From the IMG/VR virus record IMGVR_UViG_3300013286_000003, positions 1 to 37,808 of that record: a stretch of DNA of 37,808 nt. The stretch is one strand, 5' to 3'. This DNA is from a virus. Both the position numbers and the translations under genes were made by a program. The notes below the pieces were generated by a model. That model ran no database searches. It worked only from the letters and a program-made list of their open reading frames with translations, and was not told where the DNA came from. Below are positions 28,930-37,625 of this stretch, piece after piece (position 1 is the first letter of the stretch; the number at the start of each line of letters is the position of its first letter).

Positions 28930-29815
28930 TGCTTACACAGGTACAACTCATCAGTTCTCCACTCCCTATTTGACCCTTGATGAGTTTAAGAATGCGCCCA
29001 CAGCAATTGACATTGATAACCTTGTGTTTAATTCCCAAGACCCCGATGTTCAAGATGCTGAATTAAACAATGTTATTGCGCGCGCTTCCTCATGGATTGA
29101 CACATACTGCAACCAAGTTTTAGCGGCTACAACAGAACAAGAGCAACAACGCACACGCATTAGCGCAGATGGCACTATTCGCCTACACCCACGCTACAAC
29201 CCCGTTATTGCCCTCACAGCCTTCCAGTATGGCAATCCTTCCACCGACCTACAGACAATTCCTGATTGTTCTCAGGCATGGATTGAAGATCAAGTAATTA
29301 TTGTTCCTTACGCAAATCTTTCTTTAACTTATTCATCGCAAGGCGCACTTCAATTTGGTTTTCCAACCAGCCCACGCGTTGAAACTTACATTCGCTACAC
29401 CTACATCGCAGGATACGCCAACACAACTATTGCAACTGCCACAGCAACACAATCAACTCTTACTGTAACAAATGGCACAGGCATTGTTGCTGGTCAAATG
29501 ATGAAAATCTACGATGGCATGAGTAGCGAAAATGTTACAGTTGCTTCAACTTATACTTTTGGTTCAACTACCGTGCCGCTTGTATCACCTCTTGGGTATA
29601 GCCACGCATCAGGTATTTCTATTTCAGCATTGCCTCCTGCTATTAAAGAAGCAGCCATTTTAGTTACTACTGCTTTTCTTAAAGTTCGTGGTGATTCATC
29701 TATGACTATGGCTATTTCAAGCCGCGCGGGTTCATCGCTCCCAGGAGCAGACAAACTCGGTGAGGAGATTGCGTTAGCAAAAGAATTGCTAATGCCTTAT
29801 AGAAGGGTACGGTAA
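28922..29815 (+). CDS. Head-tail connector (gp6-like adaptor)
   Basis: 297 residues. The N-terminal helix bundle (AELNNVIARASSWIDTYCNQ) and the C-terminal helices (LPPAIKEAAILVTTAFLKVRG, then LGEEIALAKELLMPYRRV) are those of gp6/gp15-type adaptors that bind the portal. An inserted beta segment at about 175-235 (TLTVTNGTGIVAGQMMKIYDG) enlarges the protein beyond the usual 100-200 residues. It overlaps the next gene by one base. Confidence 0.8.
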   Translation: MANAYTGTTHQFSTPYLTLDEFKNAPTAIDIDNLVFNSQDPDVQDAELNNVIARASSWIDTYCNQVLAATTEQEQQRTRISADGTIRLHPRYNPVIALTAFQYGNPSTDLQTIPDCSQAWIEDQVIIVPYANLSLTYSSQGALQFGFPTSPRVETYIRYTYIAGYANTTIATATATQSTLTVTNGTGIVAGQMMKIYDGMSSENVTVASTYTFGSTTVPLVSPLGYSHASGISISALPPAIKEAAILVTTAFLKVRGDSSMTMAISSRAGSSLPGADKLGEEIALAKELLMPYRRVR

Positions 29816-30306
29816 TGGCTGTAGGTCGCGTACAAGTCCGTTCTACTCTTTACAATTTTATTTCGCCACCGCAAGTTGATGGCATCAATCAAGTATTTAC
29901 CTCATTTCCTAAGCGTATCAATTTTGAAGTGAATGCTTTGCCTAGTCAAATCAATCGTTGCGCAGCCGTAATTTTTATTGAGAGCGAGCGCGAACAGCGT
30001 ATTGCAGTAGGCGGTGCAACTAATGGTTGGAAGCGTATTGACTACACGGTAGCCATCCAACTTTTTCATCATTCTATGGAACGCAACGCCGAAGATTCTA
30101 TGGATGATTTTGATAAAACTGTAGATAGTTTAAAAAACCGCCTTCGATCCGATCACCGCTTTGGCGATAATTCAGGAACGCTGGTATGGCAAGGCGCAGA
30201 ACCTTTAATAGATGTTTCGTATGGTGAACCAATGTCACAAAATGGCAATTCAACAGAAACTTGGGCTACCTTGCGATTCGATGTAACCCAAATGATTCAA
30301 GCATAA
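29815..30306 (+). CDS. Neck/tail terminator-like protein
   Basis: 163 residues. The strand NRCAAVIFIESEREQRIAVGG, the WKRIDYTVAIQLFHHSMER segment, the helix DDFDKTVDSLKNRLRSD and the closing ETWATLRFDVTQMI fit tail terminator or head closure proteins that follow the adaptor in siphoviruses. Exact position in the neck cannot be fixed from sequence. Confidence 0.65.
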   Translation: MAVGRVQVRSTLYNFISPPQVDGINQVFTSFPKRINFEVNALPSQINRCAAVIFIESEREQRIAVGGATNGWKRIDYTVAIQLFHHSMERNAEDSMDDFDKTVDSLKNRLRSDHRFGDNSGTLVWQGAEPLIDVSYGEPMSQNGNSTETWATLRFDVTQMIQA

Positions 30307-30316
30307 GGAGAAACAC

Positions 30317-30481
30317 ATGGCTTCATTTACCTACACAGGTGAAGATGAGCGCAGTTTTCCTACTATCTCAACGACAGTAGAACCAGGGGATAAATTTGAT
30401 GCGCCTGATGATTTTAGCGCACCCGATGTTTCTCCATCCAAATCCACCAAGGCAACACCAGCCCCAACAGTAGGAGAGTGA
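30317..30481 (+). CDS. Small acidic protein before the major tail protein
   Basis: 54 residues with a strong SD (AAGGAGAAACAC). The first 32 residues, FTYTGEDERSFPTISTTVEPG then KFDAPDDF, resemble short actinophage proteins in the same slot; the C-terminus is Pro/Ser/Thr/Lys-rich. It may be a virion decoration or neck accessory. Its stop is four bases before the next ATG. Confidence 0.6.
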   Translation: MASFTYTGEDERSFPTISTTVEPGDKFDAPDDFSAPDVSPSKSTKATPAPTVGE

Positions 30482-30485
30482 ATAA

Positions 30486-31472
30486 ATGACCGTACAAAAT
30501 ACCCACCGAAGTTATTTGGGGATTGCTAAAGAAGCCACTAAGGGAACAGCAGTTACCCCAACAGATTTTATCCCAGTTACAGCCTCTAAAATTAAGCCAG
30601 TTGATTTAATTGGCGAATTATACGATGAGGGTTTGCGCGGTTCTCTTGTTAAAAACTATGCGTACATTCAAGGTCGCACTCATTCCACTTTTGATTTTGG
30701 TGGCCCTGTATTTGCAGATACTTTTGGTTATGCTTTAGGCGGTTTGCTTGGCGATGTAGCCACAACAGGCTCAACAGCCCCATACACCCACACTATTAGC
30801 ATTAAGAACGCTACAGCCACAGGTTCAGATGCTCAACCTACTGCTTTCACGCTAACTGATTATTATGCAGCCAATGTGCGCGCATACGCAGGTATCCAAA
30901 TCCACGAATTATCTTTGAAATTTACGGCTGACGGATTACTTGATTACGATGCTAAAGGAACTGGTTTTGCTTCTGCTACAGCATCAACTCCAACCCCATC
31001 ATTTTCAACTGTATTGCCTACACCAACTTGGGTTGCTACTGTATCTATCGGCGGCTCATCTATCTCAAACTCTGTAGAAGGCAATTTGGACATGATGCGC
31101 CCAGTAACTCCTATCTTTGGTATTTCTAATACTAAAGCGCCTTATTCAATTTTCTTAGGCGCGCTAGAAACTAAAGGCAAAATTCGCTTTGTTATGGAAG
31201 CAGATACTGAACTTACTCGATTCCTTACAAATACACAGCCAGCAATTACCTTTAACTGGTCACAAGGAACAGGTGCAAGCGCCACTCAAATTCAATTTAC
31301 TACTACAAAAGGTGCTTATGTAGCGAGCATGATTGATCGCTCTAAGGACTTTGTAGAAATTGATATTGACCTCAATGCGCAAGGTAACACCACAGATGCA
31401 GGTGCTAGTGCAGGATACTCAAACATTAAATGGGTATTACAAAATGCTAAGGCTTCAGGTACTTATCAGTAA
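30486..31472 (+). CDS. Major tail (tube) protein
   Basis: 328 residues. RSYLGIAKEATKGTAVTPTDFIPV is the usual N-terminus of this tube protein family, followed by YAYIQGRTHSTFDFGG, IQIHELSLKFTADGLLDYDA and the closing FVEIDIDLNAQGNT. It polymerises around the tape measure to form the tail tube. It precedes a strong hairpin and the tail chaperone genes, the standard order. Confidence 0.85.
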   Translation: MTVQNTHRSYLGIAKEATKGTAVTPTDFIPVTASKIKPVDLIGELYDEGLRGSLVKNYAYIQGRTHSTFDFGGPVFADTFGYALGGLLGDVATTGSTAPYTHTISIKNATATGSDAQPTAFTLTDYYAANVRAYAGIQIHELSLKFTADGLLDYDAKGTGFASATASTPTPSFSTVLPTPTWVATVSIGGSSISNSVEGNLDMMRPVTPIFGISNTKAPYSIFLGALETKGKIRFVMEADTELTRFLTNTQPAITFNWSQGTGASATQIQFTTTKGAYVASMIDRSKDFVEIDIDLNAQGNTTDAGASAGYSNIKWVLQNAKASGTYQ

Positions 31473-31483
31473 CCTGAGATAAT

Positions 31484-31525
31484 GTTGGGTGGGGGATGTG
31501 CCGCCTTCCCACTCCCCCACCTAAC
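31484..31525 (+). terminator. Strong GC-rich hairpin between major tail protein and tail chaperone
   Basis: GTTGGGTGGGGGA (31484-31496) pairs with TCCCCCACCTAAC (31513-31525) over 13 positions including one G-U, with a 16-base loop. No T-tract follows. Its place just after the abundant tube protein suggests partial termination or mRNA 3'-end protection that lowers chaperone expression. Confidence 0.5.
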
Positions 31526-31556
31526 CCAAACAAACGAAGGCAGTTGGAAGGAAATT

Positions 31557-31898
31557 ATGTCTAAAACAATTACATTACCTATTAGCAAAGCGCAGGTAAC
31601 TTTGCGCGATCCTAAAACTCTCAAAGTAAAAGATCGCCGTAAAGTATTTGAAGCCGCTAGTGGGCAAGAAGGTTTAATGCAAAGCCTAACTATGGTTGAT
31701 GGGCTTATTGCTATTTTAGTTGAGTCATGGACACTTGATCTTATTATTCCATCGGTAATGATTTCTTCTCTAGGCGAGATGGAATTGGCTGATTACGATC
31801 TTTTGGCTAAAGAAGCCCAAGATGTTCAGGTTATTTTATTTCCTGATTTTACGCAAGACTTAGGCGCTGATAGCCCTTTAGACAAATCTCTCGGCTAA
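31557..31898 (+). CDS. Tail assembly chaperone, short (zero-frame) product
   Basis: 113 residues from ATG 31557 (SD AAGGA), ending SPLDKSLG. ITLPISKAQVTLRDPKTLK then RRKVFEAASGQEGL and the helix MVDGLIAILVESWTL fit the gpG-type chaperone that binds the tape measure during tail assembly. The zero frame contains slippery CCCTTTA near its end, so a longer frameshifted protein shares its first 108 residues. Confidence 0.85.
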   Translation: MSKTITLPISKAQVTLRDPKTLKVKDRRKVFEAASGQEGLMQSLTMVDGLIAILVESWTLDLIIPSVMISSLGEMELADYDLLAKEAQDVQVILFPDFTQDLGADSPLDKSLG

Positions 31899-32083
31899 AA
31901 AGTTTATTAACAGGCACAGAGAGAAGCCCCGATTTTAATTATCCTGACGAGCAATTTTATTATTATCAAATCGCTAAAGAATTTGGTTGGACTCCATTAG
32001 AAGTAGATGAACAACCTGCGATTTTAATAGATTGGCTTGTATCCATCAGTTCTATGGTCAGAGAGATAAATAATGAGCAATAA
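31557..32083 (+). CDS. Tail assembly chaperone, -1 frameshift (gpGT-type) product
   Basis: Reading 31557-31880 and then re-reading from 31880 gives 175 residues. The -1 frame is open from just after a stop at 31871 to TAA 32081-32083 and encodes RQISRLKSLLTGTERSPDF, YPDEQFYYYQIAKEFGWTPL and ILIDWLVSISSMVREIN, typical of the gpT part. The downstream frame has no good independent start. Siphovirus chaperones with this fusion set the ratio of the two products and are needed for tail assembly. Confidence 0.85.
31874..31880 (+). other. -1 programmed ribosomal frameshift site CCCTTTA
   Basis: The heptamer is in the X XXY YYZ register of the zero frame (C CCT TTA), 16 bases before the zero-frame stop. 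A shift here joins the two chaperone frames exactly. Confidence 0.88.
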
Positions 32084-32492
32084 CATTTGGCAAGTCAAAG
32101 CCGCAGTTACTAAGGCTATGGACAAGTTAGATGCTGGCGCTCGCATGGCGCGCGATGAAATGATGACTCGCCTTATTCAGTTAGCCCAAGAAGAAATTAA
32201 AGGCGATCGCAAGAATTCTCCTTATCCTGCAACATCAGGGCAACCGCCTATGAATGTGACGGGTAATTTGCGCCGATCTATTCGTGGCGAGAAATTTAGA
32301 TCGGGTTTTGCTACTTATTATGCGCTAGTTGGGCCAACTATTGTTTATGGTCGAAGCGTTGAAATGGGTAGTCCGTATAACCCTCCAAACTGGCAAAGCG
32401 GACAAAAATTTCCATACATGAAGCCAGCATTTGATAAATACCGCCGTGAGCATTACGCAATTATGCGTAAACACCTAAGTCTGAGAGGATAA
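32073..32492 (+). CDS. HK97 gp10-like head-tail/tail component
   Basis: 139 residues, starting inside the frameshifted chaperone tail. KLDAGARMARDEMMTRLIQLA, SGQPPMNVTGNLRRSIRGEK and YGRSVEMGSPYNPPNW then FPYMKPAFDKYR are the hallmarks of gp10-family proteins. These normally sit before the major tail gene; here it lies between chaperone and tape measure, a mild reordering. Confidence 0.8.
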   Translation: MSNNIWQVKAAVTKAMDKLDAGARMARDEMMTRLIQLAQEEIKGDRKNSPYPATSGQPPMNVTGNLRRSIRGEKFRSGFATYYALVGPTIVYGRSVEMGSPYNPPNWQSGQKFPYMKPAFDKYRREHYAIMRKHLSLRG

Positions 32493-32495
32493 ACA

Positions 32496-33749
32496 ATGGA
32501 GTTCTTTCCACCAGTTGTCTTTGAAGTAAAGGCTAAGGCTAATGAGGCTATTGCTGCTTTTGGAGAAATCAATAGAGAATTAGCAGTTATGGAAAAAAAT
32601 GGTTTAGTTGCTACTGCTGCTATTGGTCGTTTAGAGCGCACTATGAAAATTGCTCGTGCTGCTGCTATTGGTCTTGGCGGCGCTTTTGCCGTATTAGCAG
32701 TAACCAGCCTTGAAGCAGTAAGCAAATTGCAAACATCTCAGGCTAAATTAGAAACTGCTGTAAGTAATACAGGTGTAAGTTTTAACGCAGCAAAACCTAT
32801 TATTGATGAACACGCTGAGTCAATGAAAAAACTTGGCTTTACTTATGATGAAACTTACACAGCCTTAGCCACAATGACGGCTGCTTCAGGTAGTCCTAAA
32901 ATGGCATTAGACACTCTTAGTGTTGCGGCAGACTTGGCTCGATTTAAACAAATTTCACTAGCCGATGCAGGGCGATTACTTGCTCGTGCCTCTATTGGTC
33001 AGGCTAGAGGTCTTGGCGATTTAGGCATTGCTATTGGCAAAACTATTCCTAAAGGCGCATCTTTAGCGCAAATTCTTAAAGCCGTTGAAGATCGCGCGGG
33101 CGGGGCTGCTCAAAAATTTGGTGACACCCTTCCTGGTAAATTGCGTATTTTGCAAGCAAGTTTTGAAGAGTTGCAAGTCAAATTAGGCACAGCACTTTTG
33201 CCTTACGCTATAAAATTTACCGATTGGGTGACAGGTACAGCGTTGCCAGCATTACAAAAGTTTGGCAAATGGTTTAGCGATAACAAAACTACTATTACCA
33301 ATTTTGGCGCTGCTTTACTTGGTTTATACGCTGGCGGCAAAATTGCGGCGGGTATTGAAGCACTTGCGGCTGCTTTTGTTGTTTTGCGTGATGCCGCTAT
33401 TGGCGCTGCAATTGCTGAGGCTTTTGCTACAGGCGGGGTAAACATTGGTCTAGGTTTAACTGCTGTTGCCGCAGTTGTTGGTACTGGAGTAGCAACCAAG
33501 ATGTTGCACGATGTATTAAGTAAAAAAACTTATACTCCTAGCACATTACCGTCACAAGACCCAACCGCGTATTCTGCGGCAACTCCTAATTTAACAGGTA
33601 AGCCAGTCAAATTATTACCTAAACCAGCATCTACATCACATACAACGGTAATACAAAATACAACTGTGTATGCTTCTGACACTAACGACATTTACAAGCA
33701 TTTATCCAAGTCTGCTAAAAACGGCGTACCAGTAGGGGCTAAACGATGA
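32496..33749 (+). CDS. Tape measure protein
   Basis: 417 residues, short for a tape measure. It has an amphipathic N-terminal coil (AFGEINRELAVMEKNG), a hydrophobic segment near 50-70 (ARAAAIGLGGAFAVLAVTSL), helical repeats such as DTLSVAADLARFKQ and PGKLRILQASFEELQVKL, and further membrane-like helices at about 270-335 (FGAALLGLYAGGKIAAG). It sets tail length; at roughly 0.15 nm per residue the tail would be near 60 nm. It follows the chaperone genes as expected. Confidence 0.85.
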   Translation: MEFFPPVVFEVKAKANEAIAAFGEINRELAVMEKNGLVATAAIGRLERTMKIARAAAIGLGGAFAVLAVTSLEAVSKLQTSQAKLETAVSNTGVSFNAAKPIIDEHAESMKKLGFTYDETYTALATMTAASGSPKMALDTLSVAADLARFKQISLADAGRLLARASIGQARGLGDLGIAIGKTIPKGASLAQILKAVEDRAGGAAQKFGDTLPGKLRILQASFEELQVKLGTALLPYAIKFTDWVTGTALPALQKFGKWFSDNKTTITNFGAALLGLYAGGKIAAGIEALAAAFVVLRDAAIGAAIAEAFATGGVNIGLGLTAVAAVVGTGVATKMLHDVLSKKTYTPSTLPSQDPTAYSAATPNLTGKPVKLLPKPASTSHTTVIQNTTVYASDTNDIYKHLSKSAKNGVPVGAKR

Positions 33750-34549
33750 CTCTTAGCAATTATCAAATGTCTTTTAACGGTTTGACTATTGGTGCTGGCA
33801 CTAATTATGTGGTAACTAACATAGACGGATTAGGCGGTACTTCGCCTTTGCGTATTCAAGATGAAAATCGTGGATACATTGACGGTTCGTATTCAGGTCG
33901 TGATTTTTATGATGAGCGTACCGTTACTCTTAGTATGTTAGTGCTTGGCGATAATTCCAATACAGCGCAGTATTATTACAAAAACTTGCAATCATACTTT
34001 GCTCCGCAAGTGCTTGGCTATTATGTTGATCCCACAGGTGCGACACCTGCTAGTAGTCAATTACAACTTTTTCAATACCAACTTACAGCCGATACAGGCA
34101 CTAAGCGTATGTATGGTCGCTCGCGTGGTTTTACAACTCCTATAAATCCTGAGTTTACTTACGGCTACATTGATACCCAAGTGCAATTATCTTTTCCTGA
34201 CCCACGCTATTACGATGATGCGGGTACAACTAAAACAGGTACTTCTTTTACTGTGTCAAATTTAGGTTGGGCTACTTCTGCCCCTGTTATTACTATTGCT
34301 TCAACAACTGCTACAAGCGGTTCTATCACCGATGGCACAATAACTATGTATTTTGCTAATCTTGCTACTGGACATTCTTTGGTAGTGGATTTGTTGCAAC
34401 GAGTCATTTATTACGACACGATTCCTACACGCAATCTTATGACGGCTTCATCTAATGGTTGGTTATCCATTCCTGCTAATACTTCTTCGGCAACATGGAC
34501 TAGCACCGTTGGCTCAATGTCGGTTACTTACCGAAATGCGTATGTGTAA
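33746..34549 (+). CDS. Distal tail protein (Dit)-like
   Basis: 267 residues, four-base overlap with the tape measure gene. LSNYQMSFNGLTIGAG at the start, YSGRDFYDERTVTLSMLVLG and VQLSFPDPRYYDD are typical of Dit N-terminal domains; a galectin-like C-terminal half follows (APVITIASTT, LVVDLLQRVIYYDT). Dit forms the ring joining tail tube to the receptor-binding apparatus. Confidence 0.8.
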   Translation: MTLSNYQMSFNGLTIGAGTNYVVTNIDGLGGTSPLRIQDENRGYIDGSYSGRDFYDERTVTLSMLVLGDNSNTAQYYYKNLQSYFAPQVLGYYVDPTGATPASSQLQLFQYQLTADTGTKRMYGRSRGFTTPINPEFTYGYIDTQVQLSFPDPRYYDDAGTTKTGTSFTVSNLGWATSAPVITIASTTATSGSITDGTITMYFANLATGHSLVVDLLQRVIYYDTIPTRNLMTASSNGWLSIPANTSSATWTSTVGSMSVTYRNAYV

Positions 34550-35682
34550 TGGCTACGGCGGAATTTCGCTATGTCACAACAAGCGTGTATCAATCGGGTG
34601 GGTCTGCTAACCCCATTATCGCTGAACTGCCTTTTACTAGCGTAAATTTTACACAACAACTTAATTCAATAGGTACATTTCAAGGCGAAGTTTTGCTTTC
34701 AGGTTTGAATTCTGCAAATCTCAATGTTTACAACGGCACGATTCCCAGCAAAACGATTTTATGGGTTCTTTATTCTGATCCGCAAACTTTAGCAACTATT
34801 CCTGTTTGGTCAGGAGTTATTTGGAACCGCGAGTATGATTCAGAAAACCAAAGATTGCACATTACGGCTCAGGAAATGCTTAGCCTTTATCAACGCCGCC
34901 GCATCAGCGATACTAAAACTTACACATCCAAAGATCCAACTTACATTGCTAAAGATTTAATGCAATACACCGAAGCCAAATCTTACGGCAAAACAGGTCT
35001 AACTTATGCGACTCTTCCAAGTAGCGGTTATTCAACTAACAGAACTTACAACAATTTTGAATTCAAATCTGTGTATCAGGCTGTTAAAGATTTAGCACAG
35101 AGTTATTTTGATTTTGCTATTAAACCTTACAATACAGGTGGGGTTTTAACTAATCAATTTGTTATTGGCATTCCATTAGGTACAGTTTACACAACTACAT
35201 CACCTATTGCTTCGGTCTTTCAATTTCCTGGCAATCTTATTTCTTACAAGTTTCCTGAAGATGGTAATACTGCTGCAAATAAACTTTATGGACTCGGTTA
35301 CGGTGCTAATGGCACAAAACTTGCTGCTACTGCTGTTGATTCATCAAAATACACAGATGGATTTCCATTATTAGAAGATGTTGCTAATTACATTGACATA
35401 GCCGATTTGAATTTACTTAAAGCAACAACACTTGGACAATTAAACGCTATTTCTTATCCACCGACAACTATTGAAATTGTCGTGCCACCTTATGTTGATC
35501 CTTATTATCCGCAATACAACATTGGTGATGAAGTTCGTTTAGACATAGTTGATGATTATTTTCCATCAGGTTTAAGTATTGTTTTGCGCATTGTTGCTAT
35601 CAGCGTAAGCCCTGGCGAGAATGGGCCAAGTCGCGTTAGTCTTACCCTTACACGGCAATTAGCCGCAGGTTCGGTTAGTTAG
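34549..35682 (+). CDS. Baseplate hub/tail-associated protein (Tal N-domain-like)
   Basis: 377 residues after Dit. The N-terminal beta region (QQLNSIGTFQGEVLLSG, WSGVIWNREYDSENQRLHIT), AQEMLSLYQRRRI, the helix KSVYQAVKDLAQSYFDF and the final YNIGDEVRLDIVDDYFP match the gp27-like hub domain of siphovirus tail tips. No peptidase or muramidase domain is attached, so it is a structural hub without visible lytic activity. Confidence 0.75.
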   Translation: MATAEFRYVTTSVYQSGGSANPIIAELPFTSVNFTQQLNSIGTFQGEVLLSGLNSANLNVYNGTIPSKTILWVLYSDPQTLATIPVWSGVIWNREYDSENQRLHITAQEMLSLYQRRRISDTKTYTSKDPTYIAKDLMQYTEAKSYGKTGLTYATLPSSGYSTNRTYNNFEFKSVYQAVKDLAQSYFDFAIKPYNTGGVLTNQFVIGIPLGTVYTTTSPIASVFQFPGNLISYKFPEDGNTAANKLYGLGYGANGTKLAATAVDSSKYTDGFPLLEDVANYIDIADLNLLKATTLGQLNAISYPPTTIEIVVPPYVDPYYPQYNIGDEVRLDIVDDYFPSGLSIVLRIVAISVSPGENGPSRVSLTLTRQLAAGSVS

Positions 35683-35690
35683 GAGAAGTC

Positions 35691-36818
35691 ATGGCATTTG
35701 TTAATCTTCCACCTAATTTGCAAGACATTTTTAATGGCATTGGCGATCGTATTGCAAAATTAGAAAGTGGGCCAAATTCTGCTGCTTATACAGCCGATAC
35801 TGCCTCAACTCAAGCGACTACAGCATCAAGTCAAGCAACGACAGCACTCGCAACTGCTAATACTGCGCTTGCGAATGCGGCTACTGCTTATAGCGCCGCA
35901 GTTAATTCGTTACAGCCAAATGCGTACACTATTACAAATAGTACGCAACAAATTACCGCAATCAATACTAACGGCATAACAGTTTATTCAGGTAGTTCAG
36001 CAACTTCAGGTGCTCGCGTAATCATGAACTCGGCTGGTATTGCTGGTTACAATTCAGGCGGTAGCCCAACATTTTCTGTTCTTTCATCAACAGGCGATGC
36101 TACCTTTTCAGGAACAATAACAGGCGCAAACATTGTTTCAACCACTATGAACATTGGTGGCAACGCAATTATTGATGCTAGTGGTTATCTTACAGCCACA
36201 GGCGCAACAGTCACAGGTACAGTTACAACATCAAACATAACTGCTACAGGTGGAACTATTGGCGGTTTCAGTATTACAAGTTCATACATAGGTAACCCAA
36301 GTACCAGTTATGGTATGAACTCATCTACTGGTTATGCTACTTTTTCCATTCTTGGAACTTCGGGAATTATCAATACTGGCATTACAACCAGTTCTGGCAA
36401 TGTTAATGCTAATGCTTATTTGTATAACTCAGGTCATGCTACAACCACTTCAACTGCTAATACTTTTATTAACTCTAGTACAGGTTTAATAGCCCGCGTT
36501 ACTTCATCGGAACGCTATAAAGTAGCCATAGAACCGCAATCTATTCCGATAAATTCCATACTTGCGTTGGAACCTAAATCTTATGTAGATAAAGCAGCAG
36601 CCGAAGAACAAGGAACCACCGATGGCTTGCCTCGTTTGCTTGGACTTATTGCGGAAGATTTAGCGCAAATTCCTGTGCTTAAAGATTTACTGGTTGTTTA
36701 TGACGACCAAGGGCAACCTGATGCAGTCAATTACGATCGTATTGCTATTGCTCTTATTCCTATTATTCAAGACATGGCAAAAGAAATTCAACAATTAAAA
36801 GCCCAACTCAATCCATAA
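35691..36818 (+). CDS. Tail fibre with C-terminal S74 intramolecular chaperone
   Basis: 375 residues. The N-terminus (FVNLPPNLQDIFNGIGDRI) is followed by an Ala/Thr/Ser helix region (ATTALATANTALANAAT), beta repeats (TATGATVTGTVTTSNITATG) and a C-terminal S74 peptidase/chaperone domain from about 272: SSERYK with the Ser-Lys dyad, ALEPKSYVDKAA, LLGLIAEDLAQIP and a terminal coiled coil. S74 domains trimerise fibres and then cleave themselves off. This is the main tail-tip fibre. Confidence 0.88.
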   Translation: MAFVNLPPNLQDIFNGIGDRIAKLESGPNSAAYTADTASTQATTASSQATTALATANTALANAATAYSAAVNSLQPNAYTITNSTQQITAINTNGITVYSGSSATSGARVIMNSAGIAGYNSGGSPTFSVLSSTGDATFSGTITGANIVSTTMNIGGNAIIDASGYLTATGATVTGTVTTSNITATGGTIGGFSITSSYIGNPSTSYGMNSSTGYATFSILGTSGIINTGITTSSGNVNANAYLYNSGHATTTSTANTFINSSTGLIARVTSSERYKVAIEPQSIPINSILALEPKSYVDKAAAEEQGTTDGLPRLLGLIAEDLAQIPVLKDLLVVYDDQGQPDAVNYDRIAIALIPIIQDMAKEIQQLKAQLNP

Positions 36819-36833
36819 CCGAAAGGTGCTGAA

Positions 36834-37115
36834 ATGCTTAATACCGCTAATACAACCGCTAACTTTATTTGGGCGGTTCTTGAATCATTGGTTTTAATTG
36901 GCGGTGGACTTAAATTCTTTTTTACTATAAAAATTCGTTTAGATCGTATGGAAAATTACACATACAAGCGTAATGGCGGTTCTTCTATGGCTGATTCATT
37001 AGCGCGACTTGAAGATAATTTAGAAAAAAATACAACCATGACTCAAAAAGTTTCACGCGAAGTTGCTAAATTGCAAGGTCGTTTAGACAATCACATTGAG
37101 GAGCATCAAAAATAA
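36834..37115 (+). CDS. Membrane-anchored coiled-coil protein of the lysis module
   Basis: 93 residues. One membrane helix at about 10-32 (NFIWAVLESLVLIGGGLKFFF), then a basic stretch and a coiled coil (DSLARLEDNLEKNTTMTQKV). Small one-span plus coiled-coil proteins next to the endolysin are common in actinophages and are considered holin or spanin-like candidates. The end overlaps no gene; the endolysin ATG follows after one base. Confidence 0.7.
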   Translation: MLNTANTTANFIWAVLESLVLIGGGLKFFFTIKIRLDRMENYTYKRNGGSSMADSLARLEDNLEKNTTMTQKVSREVAKLQGRLDNHIEEHQK

Positions 37116-37116
37116 C

Positions 37117-37617
37117 ATGGGTCAGCGCGCAGATTTTGTAACTAAAGCAAGAGCCGAAATTGGCACGGTTGAAGGGCCAAAAGATAATGAAACTAAATAC
37201 GGCGCTTTTACTAAAAAGAACTTTCTGCCTTGGTGTGGCAGTTTTATTATGTGGTGCGCCAATGAAGTCGGATTTAAGGTTATGCCTGATGTTGTTTATA
37301 CCCCTGCTGGCGTTGCTAAATTTCAAGGCATGGGCGCATGGAGTAGCGCCGCAAGCGCAAACCCTAAACCTGGCGACATTGTTTTCTTTGATTTTCCTGG
37401 TGGCGAAGCGGTAGATCATGTCGGAATCGTAGTTAAAGATAACCTTGATGGTAGTGTGGTAACTGTTGAGGGCAACACAAGCCCCGACTCTAAACCTGCT
37501 GGAAGCCAAGCAAACGGTGGAGAGGTATGTATGAAGGTTCGCGCTTACAAAAGCAACAACACACGCAAACTGCCTGTATTCATTATTGGCTTTGGCAGCC
37601 CCAAATTCAAAGATTAG
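37117..37617 (+). CDS. CHAP-domain endolysin
   Basis: 166 residues from ATG 37117; an in-frame ATG at 37096 lies inside the previous gene. CHAP catalytic residues are visible: C40 (PWCGSF), H101 (VDHVGIV) and E118/N120 (TVEGNTS). The GDIVFFDFPGG strand precedes the His. It cleaves peptidoglycan amide bonds at lysis. No signal peptide or cell-wall binding domain is attached, so release depends on a holin. Confidence 0.9.
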   Translation: MGQRADFVTKARAEIGTVEGPKDNETKYGAFTKKNFLPWCGSFIMWCANEVGFKVMPDVVYTPAGVAKFQGMGAWSSAASANPKPGDIVFFDFPGGEAVDHVGIVVKDNLDGSVVTVEGNTSPDSKPAGSQANGGEVCMKVRAYKSNNTRKLPVFIIGFGSPKFKD

Positions 37618-37625
37618 GAGAAATA

